Positions 6,562-14,000 are shown, numbered from the stretch's first letter. The stretch is 64,000 nt of DNA from Clostridiales bacterium (GCA_024684375.1 JAIKWZ010000051.1:62001-126000); one strand, 5' to 3'. Numbers and translations are program-made. Notes: generated from the letters alone by a model not told the origin.

Positions 6562-7518
6562 ATGATAAAGCTGAACTACAAGAGCCGCGAGGAGTGGCTG
6601 GACCTGCGCCGGGGCTACATAGGCGGCTCCGACGCGGGCGCGGTGGCGGGCATGAACCCGTACAAAGGCCCGTACAGCGTGTGGCTGGACAAGACCGGCA
6701 AACAGGCGGAGCCGGACGAAAGCAGCGTCACCCTGGAAGTGGGCAGCTTCCTGGAACAGTACGTGGCGGACAAGTTCACGGAGATCACCGGCAAAAAGGT
6801 GCAGAAAGTCAAGGCCATGCTGGTGAACGAACTTTACCCCTGGGCGTGCGCGGACATAGACCGGCGCGTGGTGGGCGAGGATGCGATACTTGAGTGCAAG
6901 ACCACGGGCAGCCTGACCAACATGAAGATGCTGAGGAACGGCGAGTATCCCATGAGCTGGTATTGCCAGATGACCCACTACCTGGCGGTAACGGGCGCGA
7001 AGAAAGCGTACCTGGCCGTGCTGATAAACAACAGGGAGTTCAAGTGGTTCGAGCTGGAGCGCAGCCAGGACGAGATAGATTCCCTGATGCGGATGGAAGA
7101 GCGCTTCTGGCAGCACGTGACCGAGAACACGCCTCCGGAAGTGGCGGAAGCGGACGCGGAAACGGTGAGCGAATACTTCCGGGACAAGGCGGGGGACGGC
7201 GAGACCGCGCTGGATCTGACGCCGTACATGAATGTGCTGGACGAGTACGCGGAGGCGGTGGACGCGAAGAGGGCCGCGGAGGAACGCGAGGGCGAGCTGA
7301 GAGCGCGGCTGTGCGCGGCCATGGGCGAATACACCCTGGCGGGCTGCCGGGGCTACAGGCTCACATGGAAGCCCCAGGAGCGCAGGACGTTCGACGTGAA
7401 GGCATTCACCAAGGCGAACCCGAACACGGACCTGTCCGGTTATTACAAGGTGAGCAGCAGCCGGGTATTCAGGTTCACGAAGGAAGAGAGAGAGGGAGGG
7501 CAATGCCGAACAGACTGA
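6562..7518 (+). CDS. YqaJ-type viral recombinase (exonuclease)
   Basis: The 318-aa nuclease belongs to the PD-(D/E)XK fold. Features are RRGYIGGSDAGAVAGMNPY near the N-terminus, the LEVGSFLE acidic motif (about residues 55-65), the ACADIDR metal site and the ECKTT catalytic motif (about 113-117). It would resect dsDNA ends to give ssDNA for RecT. The last 16 bases overlap the start of the replication initiator gene. The C-terminal third is helical and probably involved in assembly. Confidence 0.9.
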   Translation: MIKLNYKSREEWLDLRRGYIGGSDAGAVAGMNPYKGPYSVWLDKTGKQAEPDESSVTLEVGSFLEQYVADKFTEITGKKVQKVKAMLVNELYPWACADIDRRVVGEDAILECKTTGSLTNMKMLRNGEYPMSWYCQMTHYLAVTGAKKAYLAVLINNREFKWFELERSQDEIDSLMRMEERFWQHVTENTPPEVAEADAETVSEYFRDKAGDGETALDLTPYMNVLDEYAEAVDAKRAAEEREGELRARLCAAMGEYTLAGCRGYRLTWKPQERRTFDVKAFTKANPNTDLSGYYKVSSSRVFRFTKEEREGGQCRTD

Positions 7519-8312
7519 TAAAAGAAAGCATCCGGATATCGGAGAAGATAAACAAGCTTTCGGATTTTCACTTTCGGCTTTGGGCTTACCTGATCACTTA
7601 CGTGGATGATTATGGTCGCGGAGACGCGAGGCCGGCGATCATCAAGGGACAGTGCTTCCCGCTGCGGGAAAGGGTCACGATAAAGGACATTGATACAGGT
7701 CTGCACGTATTGGCGGACACAGGCTGCATTCACCTCTATGATGTTGACGGAGAATCCTACCTGTGTTTCCCAAACTGGGACAAACATCAGACGATCCGCA
7801 ATCAAAAATCCAGATTTCCCGCTCCTGAGGGCATCGGAAAACAATTGAAATCAATTGAAAGCAATTGCAAGCAATTGAAATCAACTGCAAGCAAATGTTC
7901 CCGTAATCCGAATCCGAATCCTAATCCGAATACAGAATCCGAATCCAATCCGAATACCGGTGGTGGTAGTGAGTACATACCGGATAGAGAGGGCGAGCCA
8001 CACCCCGACCGCCTGATCGTGTATGCCACGGATAATCTCAAATGCCTGTCAGCCAACAACCTTCAGGAGCTGGACAGCTTCAGGGGGCAGCTGACGGACG
8101 ACATGATCATTTGGGCAATAGACGAAACCAGTGCAAAGGGTCAGCGGAATTACAGTTACCTGCGGGCGATCCTGAACCGCTTCGTGGATGAAGGGTTAAG
8201 GAGCCTGGGAGAGGTGAAAGCCTACGAAGAGGCACGAAGGAGGAGAAATGGAAACAAGTCAGTTGCTGGCAAAGCTGAGGGAAAGTTTGCAGAATATTCC
8301 CACCCCATCTGA
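7503..8312 (+). CDS. DnaD-like phage replication initiator
   Basis: The 269-aa protein starts at an ATG with GGGAGGG upstream, inside the end of the exonuclease gene. The N-terminal winged-helix part (IRISEKINKLSDFHFRLWAYLITYVDD, residues 9-37) is typical of Clostridia phage replication proteins. The linker (about 115-155) is encoded by two repeat arrays: ten-base CAATTGAAAT-type units and six-base AATCCG units that give an Asn-Pro-rich stretch. The C-terminal domain (about 195-245, LRAILNRFVDEG) resembles DnaB_2/DnaD. It overlaps the DnaC-like loader gene. It probably binds the origin and recruits the loader and the host helicase. Confidence 0.8.
   Translation: MPNRLIKESIRISEKINKLSDFHFRLWAYLITYVDDYGRGDARPAIIKGQCFPLRERVTIKDIDTGLHVLADTGCIHLYDVDGESYLCFPNWDKHQTIRNQKSRFPAPEGIGKQLKSIESNCKQLKSTASKCSRNPNPNPNPNTESESNPNTGGGSEYIPDREGEPHPDRLIVYATDNLKCLSANNLQELDSFRGQLTDDMIIWAIDETSAKGQRNYSYLRAILNRFVDEGLRSLGEVKAYEEARRRRNGNKSVAGKAEGKFAEYSHPI
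7842..7901. repeat. Iteron-like 10-bp tandem repeats, candidate phage replication origin
   Basis: Six consecutive 10-bp units: CAATTGAAAT, CAATTGAAAG, CAATTGCAAG, CAATTGAAAT, CAACTGCAAG and a diverged CAAATGTTCC. The AT content is well above that of the surroundings. They lie inside the initiator gene, as iterons do in lambda O. Confidence 0.6.
7905..7958. repeat. AATCCG hexamer array
   Basis: Six perfect AATCCG units and several variants (AATCCT, AATACA, AATCCA, AATACC) run directly on from the 10-bp array. They code for an Asn-Pro/Glu-Ser linker and may form part of the origin. Confidence 0.6.
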
Positions 8313-9090
8313 GTATGATCCGGTAGAGGCGGCCAACCGGGAAGCGGAGGAGTACAACAAGAGTCCAGGGAACCTGAACCAACTGGACGGGTACGACTGT
8401 AAGAAGTGCCTGAACAGGGGTGACTTCATGAAGGTCGAGGTAGTAAGGGGCTACCCGTATACCCCGCACTATTACTGCGAGTGCCGGAAGGTGCGGCTTT
8501 CGATAGCGCGGATGCGGCGAAGCGGGCTGGAAGATCAGATCAAGCGCCAGCGCTTTGACAGCTTTGCCGTTACGGATGACTGGCAGAGGGAGGCATTAAA
8601 AGCAGCACGGGAGTACGCGAAGGACAGCGAGGGGAAATGGCTGGTCATGCTGGGGCAGGTCGGCTGCGGCAAAACGCATTTGTGTACGGCAGTCTGCAGG
8701 GAGCTGCTGCTCCAGGGCATGGAAGTGTACTACGGGCTGTGGCGGGAGGAAATGAAGGAGCTCAAGGGCTGCTACACCGATGACGAAGAGTATTCAAAGC
8801 GCATGAGCAAGCTCCAGACGGTGGACGCGCTGTACCTGGACGACCTGTTCAAGCCCATAAAGGGCGAAGGGATCACGCCCGCCGACATCAAGCTCACATA
8901 CGATATACTGAACCACAGGTACGTGAAGCGGCTTAGGACCGTGATTTCCGGTGAGCTGTTTTTGAATGAGATGCTGGAACTGGACGAAGCTACGGCGAGC
9001 CGGATCTACGAGATGAGCCGGGAAAGTCGCGTGGAGATAGGCCGAAACAAGGAGAGGAATTGGAGGCTCAGAAATGGACAGGCTGTTTGA
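8248..9090 (+). CDS. DnaC-like helicase loader (AAA+ ATPase)
   Basis: The 280-aa ATPase has an N-terminal zinc-binding site (C51-x2-C54 and C77-x-C79), then Walker A GQVGCGKTH (136-144) and Walker B ALYLDDLF (194-201). This is the standard layout of phage DnaC/DnaI-type loaders that deliver the replicative helicase. It overlaps the initiator gene by 65 bp, which suggests coupled expression. It has the usual family length. Confidence 0.9.
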   Translation: METSQLLAKLRESLQNIPTPSEYDPVEAANREAEEYNKSPGNLNQLDGYDCKKCLNRGDFMKVEVVRGYPYTPHYYCECRKVRLSIARMRRSGLEDQIKRQRFDSFAVTDDWQREALKAAREYAKDSEGKWLVMLGQVGCGKTHLCTAVCRELLLQGMEVYYGLWREEMKELKGCYTDDEEYSKRMSKLQTVDALYLDDLFKPIKGEGITPADIKLTYDILNHRYVKRLRTVISGELFLNEMLELDEATASRIYEMSRESRVEIGRNKERNWRLRNGQAV

Positions 9091-9238
9091 AATATGGGAT
9101 GCGGTCGTAACCTGGATGATGGAGCACGGCGAGGAGCCGTTGTTCAACCTCACGCAGGGCGTGGTGCTGGGGTTAGTGATAGCCGGAGCGGTGTGGATGC
9201 TGTGCAAAGCGTTTAAGGTGGAGGCAGACGATGAGTGA
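9074..9238 (+). CDS. Small single-pass membrane protein
   Basis: A 54-aa reading frame begins inside the end of the loader gene, after GGAGG, and ends by overlapping the next ATG (ATGAGTGA). The central segment TQGVVLGLVIAGAVWMLCKAF (about 27-47) is a clear transmembrane helix, with an acidic N-terminal part. The function is unknown. Confidence 0.6.
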   Translation: MDRLFEIWDAVVTWMMEHGEEPLFNLTQGVVLGLVIAGAVWMLCKAFKVEADDE

Positions 9239-9455
9239 CAGGGAAAAGGTGATTAAAGGGCTGGAAGAACTGAGAGACCACTTTTTTCACGAATACAAGG
9301 TATGTTACCGCGGCGATGAAGAAGATGTATATAGGCGGTTTTTGGTGGTTGACGATAGCCTCGCCCTTATCCGCAAACAGCAGGAAGAAATACAGCGTTT
9401 ATGCGATGCGCTGAAACCCGAACAGCCGAAGGAGGGGAAAGATGCGACTGATTGA
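9231..9455 (+). CDS. Short helical phage protein of unknown function
   Basis: A 74-aa, charged, mainly helical protein (REKVIKGLEELRDHFFHEY, then SLALIRKQQEEIQRLCDAL). It resembles short phage proteins found beside the MRLIDADAL type that follows. It overlaps both neighbours and is part of the early operon. Confidence 0.6.
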   Translation: MSDREKVIKGLEELRDHFFHEYKVCYRGDEEDVYRRFLVVDDSLALIRKQQEEIQRLCDALKPEQPKEGKDATD

Positions 9456-9771
9456 CGCTGATGCGCTGATTAACGAGAAAGCAAGGTATTATTCGGTTAT
9501 TGATGGGTTGAATCCCGAATATGAACCCACGAATTGCGAGGGTGCTTTACGGTGCGCACATACAAGAGTGATAAGGGCAGTAAGAACGAAAGATATAAGG
9601 GAATATCCCACCATCGAAGCCGAACCCGTGGTGCGGTGCAAGGATTGCAAGTATGGGCAGTATGAAGAATGGGACAACGGAGAGTGCGTTGATAAGACTG
9701 TTTACTGTGATGGATATGGAATTCACAAACCGGACTGGTACTGCGCTGACGGGGAACGGAGGGAGGAATGA
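9442..9771 (+). CDS. Phage MRLIDADAL-type protein with putative zinc site
   Basis: The 109-aa protein begins MRLIDADALI, an N-terminus widespread in Bacillota phages and gut prophages. Cys residues are arranged as CKDCKYG, C-x6-C and a final WYCADGER, which suggests a zinc-ribbon-like site. Its role is not known. AAGGAGGGG precedes the start within the previous gene. Confidence 0.7.
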   Translation: MRLIDADALINEKARYYSVIDGLNPEYEPTNCEGALRCAHTRVIRAVRTKDIREYPTIEAEPVVRCKDCKYGQYEEWDNGECVDKTVYCDGYGIHKPDWYCADGERREE

Positions 9772-10046
9772 TATATAAGGGCTACGAGCTGCGGAACGAT
9801 GCGAAAACGATATTCCACAAAAATGGCGAAGTCATCGAGGTCGAGGCGTGGGGCATTTACCGCAACGGCGATTACAGAGGCTTGGCGAAAACGCTGGACG
9901 CCGCCAAGGCCCACATCGACGGGATCACGCAGGGCAGCCTGTACCGCCCGCCCGTGAACCGGACGAAGGTGGTAAGGCATCCGGAGCGGGACAGGTTCAA
10001 GAGCCTGATGGAGAAAAACGGGACGGAAAGGGAGCGAAGAGAGTGA
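9768..10046 (+). CDS. Small phage protein of unknown function
   Basis: The 92-aa protein opens with MIYKGYELRNDAKTIFHKNGEVIEV and contains GIYRNGDYRGLAKTLDAAKAHID, a compact alpha/beta module common in Clostridia phage early regions. The C-terminus is basic. It overlaps the preceding stop codon by four bases. Confidence 0.6.
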   Translation: MIYKGYELRNDAKTIFHKNGEVIEVEAWGIYRNGDYRGLAKTLDAAKAHIDGITQGSLYRPPVNRTKVVRHPERDRFKSLMEKNGTERERRE

Positions 10047-10441
10047 GGATCATGTGCCCGACAGAGGCCGAGGAGCAGACCTGGCTGTTCCAGTGGGCGG
10101 CAGGGATGGCGCGGCTCAGATGGCCGGAGCTGGATCTGCTGCACCACATCCCAAACGGAGGCAGCCGCAACCGCGTAGAGGCGGCACGGCTAAAGGCGCA
10201 GGGCGTAAAGGCGGGCATCCCGGACGTGTGCCTGCCGGTGCCGCGGGGGCCTTTCTGCGGCCTGTATATCGAGATGAAACGGCAGCAGGGCGGGACGTTA
10301 AGCCCCGAGCAAAAGGTCCGAATAAACCAGCTGAGGATGCAGGGCTACCGCGTGGACGTATGCAAGGGATTTCACGCCGCCGCGGACATCATAGAGGCGT
10401 ACATGGAGGAAAGGCTCAGGGAGGGGCAGGAGATACTGTGA
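10043..10441 (+). CDS. VRR-NUC domain nuclease
   Basis: The 132-aa protein matches the small stand-alone phage VRR-NUC family of PD-(D/E)XK nucleases. Motifs: HHIPNGGSRNRVEAARLKAQG, GVKAGIPDVCLP (metal-binding Asp), GLYIEMKRQ (E-x-K) and LSPEQKVRINQL. These enzymes act on branched or flapped DNA. The GTG at 10043 has GGGAG about nine bases upstream. An ATG at 10052 is the alternative. Confidence 0.85.
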   Translation: MRIMCPTEAEEQTWLFQWAAGMARLRWPELDLLHHIPNGGSRNRVEAARLKAQGVKAGIPDVCLPVPRGPFCGLYIEMKRQQGGTLSPEQKVRINQLRMQGYRVDVCKGFHAAADIIEAYMEERLREGQEIL

Positions 10442-10683
10442 ACGGGTACGACAGGAGCCTGACACGGGCGGACATCATGGAAGAGATGGGCTTCAACGCC
10501 AGCGAGGCGAAGGCCTTTATGCAGAAGTTCGGCCACAGGGACGGATACGGCAAAGCCCGCAAGATCGGCTGGCGCGAGCTGATGTTCTTACAGCTGGACG
10601 GGACGCTGGCGGCATGGGTGAAGGAAAATTGCAAACCGGAGAGGCAGACGGTAAGAGCGAGGAGGCAAATGGATGAGGCATGA
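10438..10683 (+). CDS. Small HTH-like phage protein
   Basis: The GTG start overlaps the VRR-NUC stop codon (GTGA). The 81-aa product has RSLTRADIMEEMGFNASEAKAFMQKFG followed by KARKIGWRELMFLQLDGTLAAWV, which resembles an excisionase-type winged helix and basic tail. It could be a DNA-binding early regulator. Confidence 0.6.
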   Translation: MNGYDRSLTRADIMEEMGFNASEAKAFMQKFGHRDGYGKARKIGWRELMFLQLDGTLAAWVKENCKPERQTVRARRQMDEA

Positions 10684-11258
10684 CAGACGGTTCTGCCTTG
10701 ATTGCGGAACGAAGCTTAACGGGCGCGCGCGAGTGGCTGTACGGCGCGTGCAGCGCGTGCATAAAGAAACGCGCAAAAGCGAACGGCTGGAGGCCGAAGA
10801 CCAAAGGGGAGCTGGGCTGGTTCTGGACAGACAACGCGCCGCGCTTGAAGGAATACGGTGATCCCAAGGACATGGACGATGAGGGCGTGCTGCGGCTGAT
10901 GGAGGCGGCGTTCGGAGGCAGGCAGCATTACGCAAGCGGCACCGAACCCGAGCCGCCTGAACCAGTTATACAGCCGAAACCCGTAGAGCCGAAAAAGCGC
11001 AAGCCTGAGATACCGGATGGCATGAAGAAATGCCGGGGCTGTGACGCGCTGCTGCCCGTAGGTGGGCCGACGCATTGCCCGAAATGCGCGAGAGCGAAAG
11101 CGGCCGTCGTGGCCGCGCTCAGGCATAAGCGGCTCAGCGAGCATTGCTGCACACAATGCGGCGTGCCGCTGCCGGAAGGGGCCGCGTCAAGCAGATGCGA
11201 GGGCTGCAGAGTACACAACCGAAAGTATTGGGAAAATTACAAGGGGGCGAGGGCATGA
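10673..11258 (+). pseudogene. Zinc-finger phage protein interrupted by a frameshift
   Basis: AGGAGG sits seven bases before the ATG at 10673. That frame encodes RRFCLDCGTKLNG, the first half of a zinc ribbon, but soon loses sense. The +1 frame from about 10722 encodes the second half (EWLYGACSACIKKRAKANGW) and runs to 11258, with further zinc pairs CRGC...CPKC and CTQC...CEGC. Removing one G from the GGG run at about 10720 restores a continuous 190-residue protein with three CxxC-CxxC modules. The alternative ATG at 10680 is too far from the ribosome site. It is either a real pseudogene or a base error in the assembly. Confidence 0.65.
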
Positions 11259-11626
11259 CAGAGAAAAACGTTAGCCCGCTGGACATACCGCAGAATGCGA
11301 ACCACTACCAGCATTTAGCCAGACGCACCCAGAACACCGGTCTCAGCATCGAGGACAAGCGCAAGCACGCCGCCTTCGGGCTGATGGCCGAGGCGGGGGA
11401 AGTGGCGGGCCTGTTCCAGCACTTTTACCAGGGCGCGGAGATCTCCAAGGACGAGGTCATAAAAGAGCTGGGCGACTGTCTCTGGTTCATTTCCGAGATG
11501 TGCGACACCTACGGCGTGAGCATCATGGAAGTGATGAGGCGGAATATAGCGAAGCTCATGAAGCGCTACCCAGAGGGCTTCAATGTCCAGCGCAGCACAC
11601 ACAGACACGAATACGGGGAGGATTAG
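11255..11626 (+). CDS. MazG-like nucleotide pyrophosphohydrolase
   Basis: The 123-aa protein has the MazG/all-alpha NTP-PPase pattern: GLMAEAGEVAGLFQHFYQ (metal-binding Glu pair), KDEVIKELGDCLWFISEMC (second E-x2-D) and a final helix with RYPEGF. Such enzymes hydrolyse (d)NTPs to monophosphates. The ATG at 11255 follows GGGGGCGAGGG and is preferred to longer readings that start inside the previous gene. Confidence 0.85.
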   Translation: MTEKNVSPLDIPQNANHYQHLARRTQNTGLSIEDKRKHAAFGLMAEAGEVAGLFQHFYQGAEISKDEVIKELGDCLWFISEMCDTYGVSIMEVMRRNIAKLMKRYPEGFNVQRSTHRHEYGED

Positions 11627-11629
11627 ACG

Positions 11630-11872
11630 ATGACAGAGAAAAGCGCACACACGATGACCCAGAAAAAGGCGATCCTCGAGCATTTGCAGAAATACGGCAG
11701 GATCACCGACGCGGAGGCGTTCACTGGAAAGATGAAATGCCGCCGCCTGGGCGCCAGGATATACGACCTCCGGCACGAGGGCTATAACATCATAACGGAC
11801 AAAGGCGAGAGCGTGAACGAATTCGGGCACCGCGTGCGCTACGCGATCTACAGGCTCGTAAAAACGGCATAG
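11630..11872 (+). CDS. Winged-helix phage protein (HTH_39-like)
   Basis: The 80-aa protein has TQKKAILEHLQKYGRITDAEA, then RRLGARIYDLRHEGYNI, the pattern of a small winged-helix DNA-binding family common in phages. It follows the MazG-like gene by three bases and is probably co-translated with it. Confidence 0.75.
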   Translation: MTEKSAHTMTQKKAILEHLQKYGRITDAEAFTGKMKCRRLGARIYDLRHEGYNIITDKGESVNEFGHRVRYAIYRLVKTA

Positions 11873-11882
11873 GAGGGCAGCA

Positions 11883-12242
11883 ATGACGACAAAGACACTG
11901 GAGATCGACAAACTCCGCAAACTGCTGGACGAAGCGGGGATACCTTACGAGAGCGTGATCGTGCCGGAGACGCTCGAACCCGAAATCCACAAAAAACTAT
12001 ATGGGGAGGCGGGCAAATTCAGGCGCAACCAGGTTATCTACGGGAGAAATCCCAAAGAACCCGTTCTGGTTAAATTCGATGCAATATGGCAGTGTGGCAG
12101 CTACGGAGCCGCGCAAGGGCTTATTGAGACATACCACGAGCTGGGAGTAGACAGCAAAGGCAATCCGCGGGTAATGACCGCGCAGGAGGCCTTCGAAATA
12201 ATCAAAGCCGACTGGGAGAAAGAGAGGCCGGAGCATGAATAA
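11883..12242 (+). CDS. Conserved phage protein of unknown function
   Basis: The 119-aa protein has EIDKLRKLLDEAGIPYES near the start, then a beta segment (QVIYGRN, VLVKFDAIWQCGSYG) and a C-terminal helix TAQEAFEIIKADW. It resembles small proteins next to SSB in Clostridia phages. The function is not known. It overlaps ssb by eight bases. Confidence 0.6.
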   Translation: MTTKTLEIDKLRKLLDEAGIPYESVIVPETLEPEIHKKLYGEAGKFRRNQVIYGRNPKEPVLVKFDAIWQCGSYGAAQGLIETYHELGVDSKGNPRVMTAQEAFEIIKADWEKERPEHE

Positions 12243-12645
12243 AGTGATACTGATCGGGCGTCTCACGAAAGACCCGGAGGTGAGCACCACCCAGGGCGGA
12301 GTGAGCCGGGCAGCGTTCACGCTGGCCGTGGACAGGCGGTTCACGGACAAGGACGGCAACCGCCTGGCTGATTTCATAAGCTGCACGGCGTGGAGATCCA
12401 CCGCGGAGTTCATAGGCAAGTACTTTGGCAAGGGCAAGAAGATAGGCATAGTGGGCAGCTTGCAGAGCCGCTCTTATGACGCCCAGGACGGCACCAAGCG
12501 CTATGTGACCGAGGTGAACGTGGACGAGGCGGAGTTCGTGGAGAGCAAGACCGCTGAAGGCAACGGGCAGCAGCCCGCCGAGTATACGCCCGGACACGCC
12601 GAGGCGGCGATGACGGAAGAAACGGACGACGAACTCCCATTCTGA
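12235..12645 (+). CDS. ssb: Single-stranded DNA-binding protein
   Basis: The 136-aa protein has a full OB fold (MNKVILIGRLTKDPEV, DFISCTAWRSTAEFIGKYFGKG, VNVDEAEFVE), a short disordered linker and an acidic tip DDELPF that recruits partner proteins. It protects ssDNA during phage replication and RecT-mediated annealing. It is shorter than chromosomal SSB, as usual for phage versions. Confidence 0.95.
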   Translation: MNKVILIGRLTKDPEVSTTQGGVSRAAFTLAVDRRFTDKDGNRLADFISCTAWRSTAEFIGKYFGKGKKIGIVGSLQSRSYDAQDGTKRYVTEVNVDEAEFVESKTAEGNGQQPAEYTPGHAEAAMTEETDDELPF

Positions 12646-12664
12646 GTGACGACAGGAGGCGGGA

Positions 12665-13099
12665 ATGACGCTTAGGGACTTAAAGGAGCTGGCGGGGCTG
12701 GAAAGGCTGACCGAAAAGGAGAGGGAGCGTTTGCAGACCCTCCGGGACAGCCTTGACCTGAAAGCTCAGGTGATAAGCGACATGCCCCGGGGCGGGGGAG
12801 CGCGCGACCGCATAGGCGAGGGCGTTCCCCGGCTGGTGGACGAGGCGCGGAAGCTGGAGGAAAATGTCCGAGAGTACGAACGGCGCATAAGCGAAGCCCG
12901 TGAGTACATAGAGGGCATAAACGATCCCAGGATGAAGCTGATAGTCAAAATGCGCTTTATGGACGGCGCGTCCTGGCAGGACGTGGCCGACTACCTGGGC
13001 GGCAGGGAAACAGAGTACAGCGTGAAGCACGCGTGCTACAGGTACGTGGAGGGCAGAGATCCCGGCACGGTGAAAGGCCAGATAGGACTGTTTGAGTAA
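12665..13099 (+). CDS. Late-transcription activator (RinA/ArpU/DUF1492-like)
   Basis: The 144-aa protein has an N-terminal coiled-coil part and a C-terminal sigma-region-4-like helix-turn-helix (INDPRMKLIVKMRFMDGASWQDVADYLGG, then SVKHACYRYVE). Proteins of this type are the last gene of the early region in Gram-positive phages and switch on late packaging and structural genes. The position here, just before the late block, fits. Confidence 0.75.
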   Translation: MTLRDLKELAGLERLTEKERERLQTLRDSLDLKAQVISDMPRGGGARDRIGEGVPRLVDEARKLEENVREYERRISEAREYIEGINDPRMKLIVKMRFMDGASWQDVADYLGGRETEYSVKHACYRYVEGRDPGTVKGQIGLFE

Positions 13100-13104
13100 A
13101 CAAA

Positions 13105-13128
13105 AAAGAGCGGTATCGACCGCTCTTT
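13105..13128. terminator. Bidirectional terminator between early operon and hicAB
   Basis: A perfect 10-bp stem (AAAGAGCGGT/ACCGCTCTTT) with a 4-base loop lies between the converging late activator and hicB. A and T runs flank it for both directions. Confidence 0.8.
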
Positions 13129-13141
13129 GGCGTATTCACCG

Positions 13142-13534
13142 TCAGACGCCCAGGCGAGCCCGCAGCGCTTCCTGCAAGACCTGGGAAAAGTTGATGTTCC
13201 GGGCTGCCGCCGCGGTGTCCAGCCACTGGGGGATGCTGAGCGTCTTTTTTACGGACTTCGTCTCGTGCGAACGGCGCCAGGCGTCGGTATCGGCCAGCAC
13301 CAGGGACACAAAGCCGCCTTCGGGCGCCGCGTGGGCGGTGATGGAAGACGCAGCGGGTATTTCCTCTCCGCACTCTTCCTTGTCGGCCAGCACGTCGGCC
13401 AGCACATCCTGGGCCATCATCATGGCGTCGGAGAGATCGTCTCCGCAAGTGTAACAGTCGTTTAGATCGGGGAATGTGACGTTGTACAGGCCGTCTTCGG
13501 GCTCAAATATTGCGGGATAAACGTAACGTGCCAT
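13142..13534 (-). CDS. hicB: HicB-family antitoxin
   Basis: The 130-aa protein has the HicB beta-rich domain (VYPAIFEPEDGLYNVTFPDL, CYTCGDDLSDAMMMAQDVL) and a C-terminal ribbon-helix-helix-like DNA-binding part (LSIPQWLDTAAAARNINFSQVLQEAL). It neutralises HicA and probably represses the operon. It lies 47 bp after hicA, with AGGAGG upstream. Confidence 0.92.
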   Translation of the reverse strand: MARYVYPAIFEPEDGLYNVTFPDLNDCYTCGDDLSDAMMMAQDVLADVLADKEECGEEIPAASSITAHAAPEGGFVSLVLADTDAWRRSHETKSVKKTLSIPQWLDTAAAARNINFSQVLQEALRARLGV

Positions 13535-13581
13535 AGGGCAAACCTCCTTTATGTCAAAACCAAGCGGGCGGGAGGCGGGGC

Positions 13582-13767
13582 TTATTTCAGCCCCGCGTCC
13601 TTGAGTATCCTGTCCTTCGTTCCCGTGGGAAGCTCCTTGGAGTCATGCCGCGGGATTCTCAGCTTGTTGCCGGTGATGGGGCTGATCCACATTTCGTGTT
13701 CCTTGCCGTCCTTCACGTGGTAACAGCCTCCGGCTCTCAGGATGCGCTTTAGCTCGCTCACCTTCAT
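13582..13767 (-). CDS. hicA: HicA-family mRNA interferase toxin
   Basis: The 61-aa dsRBD-like toxin has VSELKRILRAGGC, then a GKEHEMW segment in which H24 is the likely catalytic His, and a final PTGTKDRILKDAGL. It cleaves mRNA when free of HicB. AGGAGG precedes the ATG. The gene order hicA-hicB is standard. It is inserted against the direction of the phage lytic genes, as a lysogenic cargo module. Confidence 0.92.
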   Translation of the reverse strand: MKVSELKRILRAGGCYHVKDGKEHEMWISPITGNKLRIPRHDSKELPTGTKDRILKDAGLK

Positions 13768-13791
13768 TATCAGTACCTCCTGACATGGTAT

Positions 13792-13820
13792 ATTATAATA
13801 CGTATAAATACGTATGTAAA
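13792..13820 (-). promoter_or_regulatory. hicAB promoter with operator-like repeats
   Basis: TTTACA (13815-13820) and TATAAT (13792-13797) on the minus strand with a 17-bp spacer. The spacer is almost filled by two ATACGTAT palindromes (13798-13814), a likely HicB operator. The layout mirrors the TAC promoter. Confidence 0.7.
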
Positions 13821-13863
13821 GAGCAAAAAGGGAATGATTAACGAATAATTAACCGCAAATGGC

Positions 13864-13908
13864 GGCACGTTTGGCACGTTTGGCACGAATGGCACAAATG
13901 GCACGAAT
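13864..13908. repeat. Five 9-bp iterons upstream of the packaging genes
   Basis: Units GGCACGTTT, GGCACGTTT, GGCACGAAT, GGCACAAAT and GGCACGAAT are perfectly in register. They are non-coding and lie between hicA and the late block, about 1.1 kb before terS. They could be a terminase (pac/cos) recognition site or an activator-binding array. Confidence 0.7.
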
Positions 13909-13914
13909 TAACGG

Positions 13915-13929
13915 AGTATACTGTATACT
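13915..13929. promoter_or_regulatory. 15-bp palindrome near the late-region start
   Basis: AGTATACTGTATACT is a perfect palindrome around one central base, seven bases beyond the iterons. It may be a regulator-binding site of the late region. No clear -35 box is visible. Confidence 0.4.
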
Positions 13930-13972
13930 GTGCTTAGTGGCTGAAGCACCGGGACACCTCCTATCTGCCTTT

Positions 13973-14000
13973 GGGCGCTCGTGCCAGCGGGCGCCCTTTT
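13973..14000 (+). terminator. Terminator-like hairpin before the late genes
   Basis: A GGGCGC/GCGCCC stem is followed by TTTT, ahead of the gene at 14041. It could end leftover early transcripts or act as the antitermination point for late genes. Confidence 0.5.

Noticed and set aside
6547..7503. Long minus-strand frame opposite the YqaJ exonuclease gene
   Set aside because: It mirrors a strongly supported gene with GC-rich third positions, is His/Arg/Val-rich and matches no fold pattern. It is a composition shadow.
7842..7958. Repeat array considered as a CRISPR
   Set aside because: Units are 6 and 10 bases with no spacers, and they lie inside a coding gene.
13864..13908. Iterons considered as a CRISPR or a coding repeat
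   Set aside because: Nine-base units without spacers and no reading frame or ribosome site.
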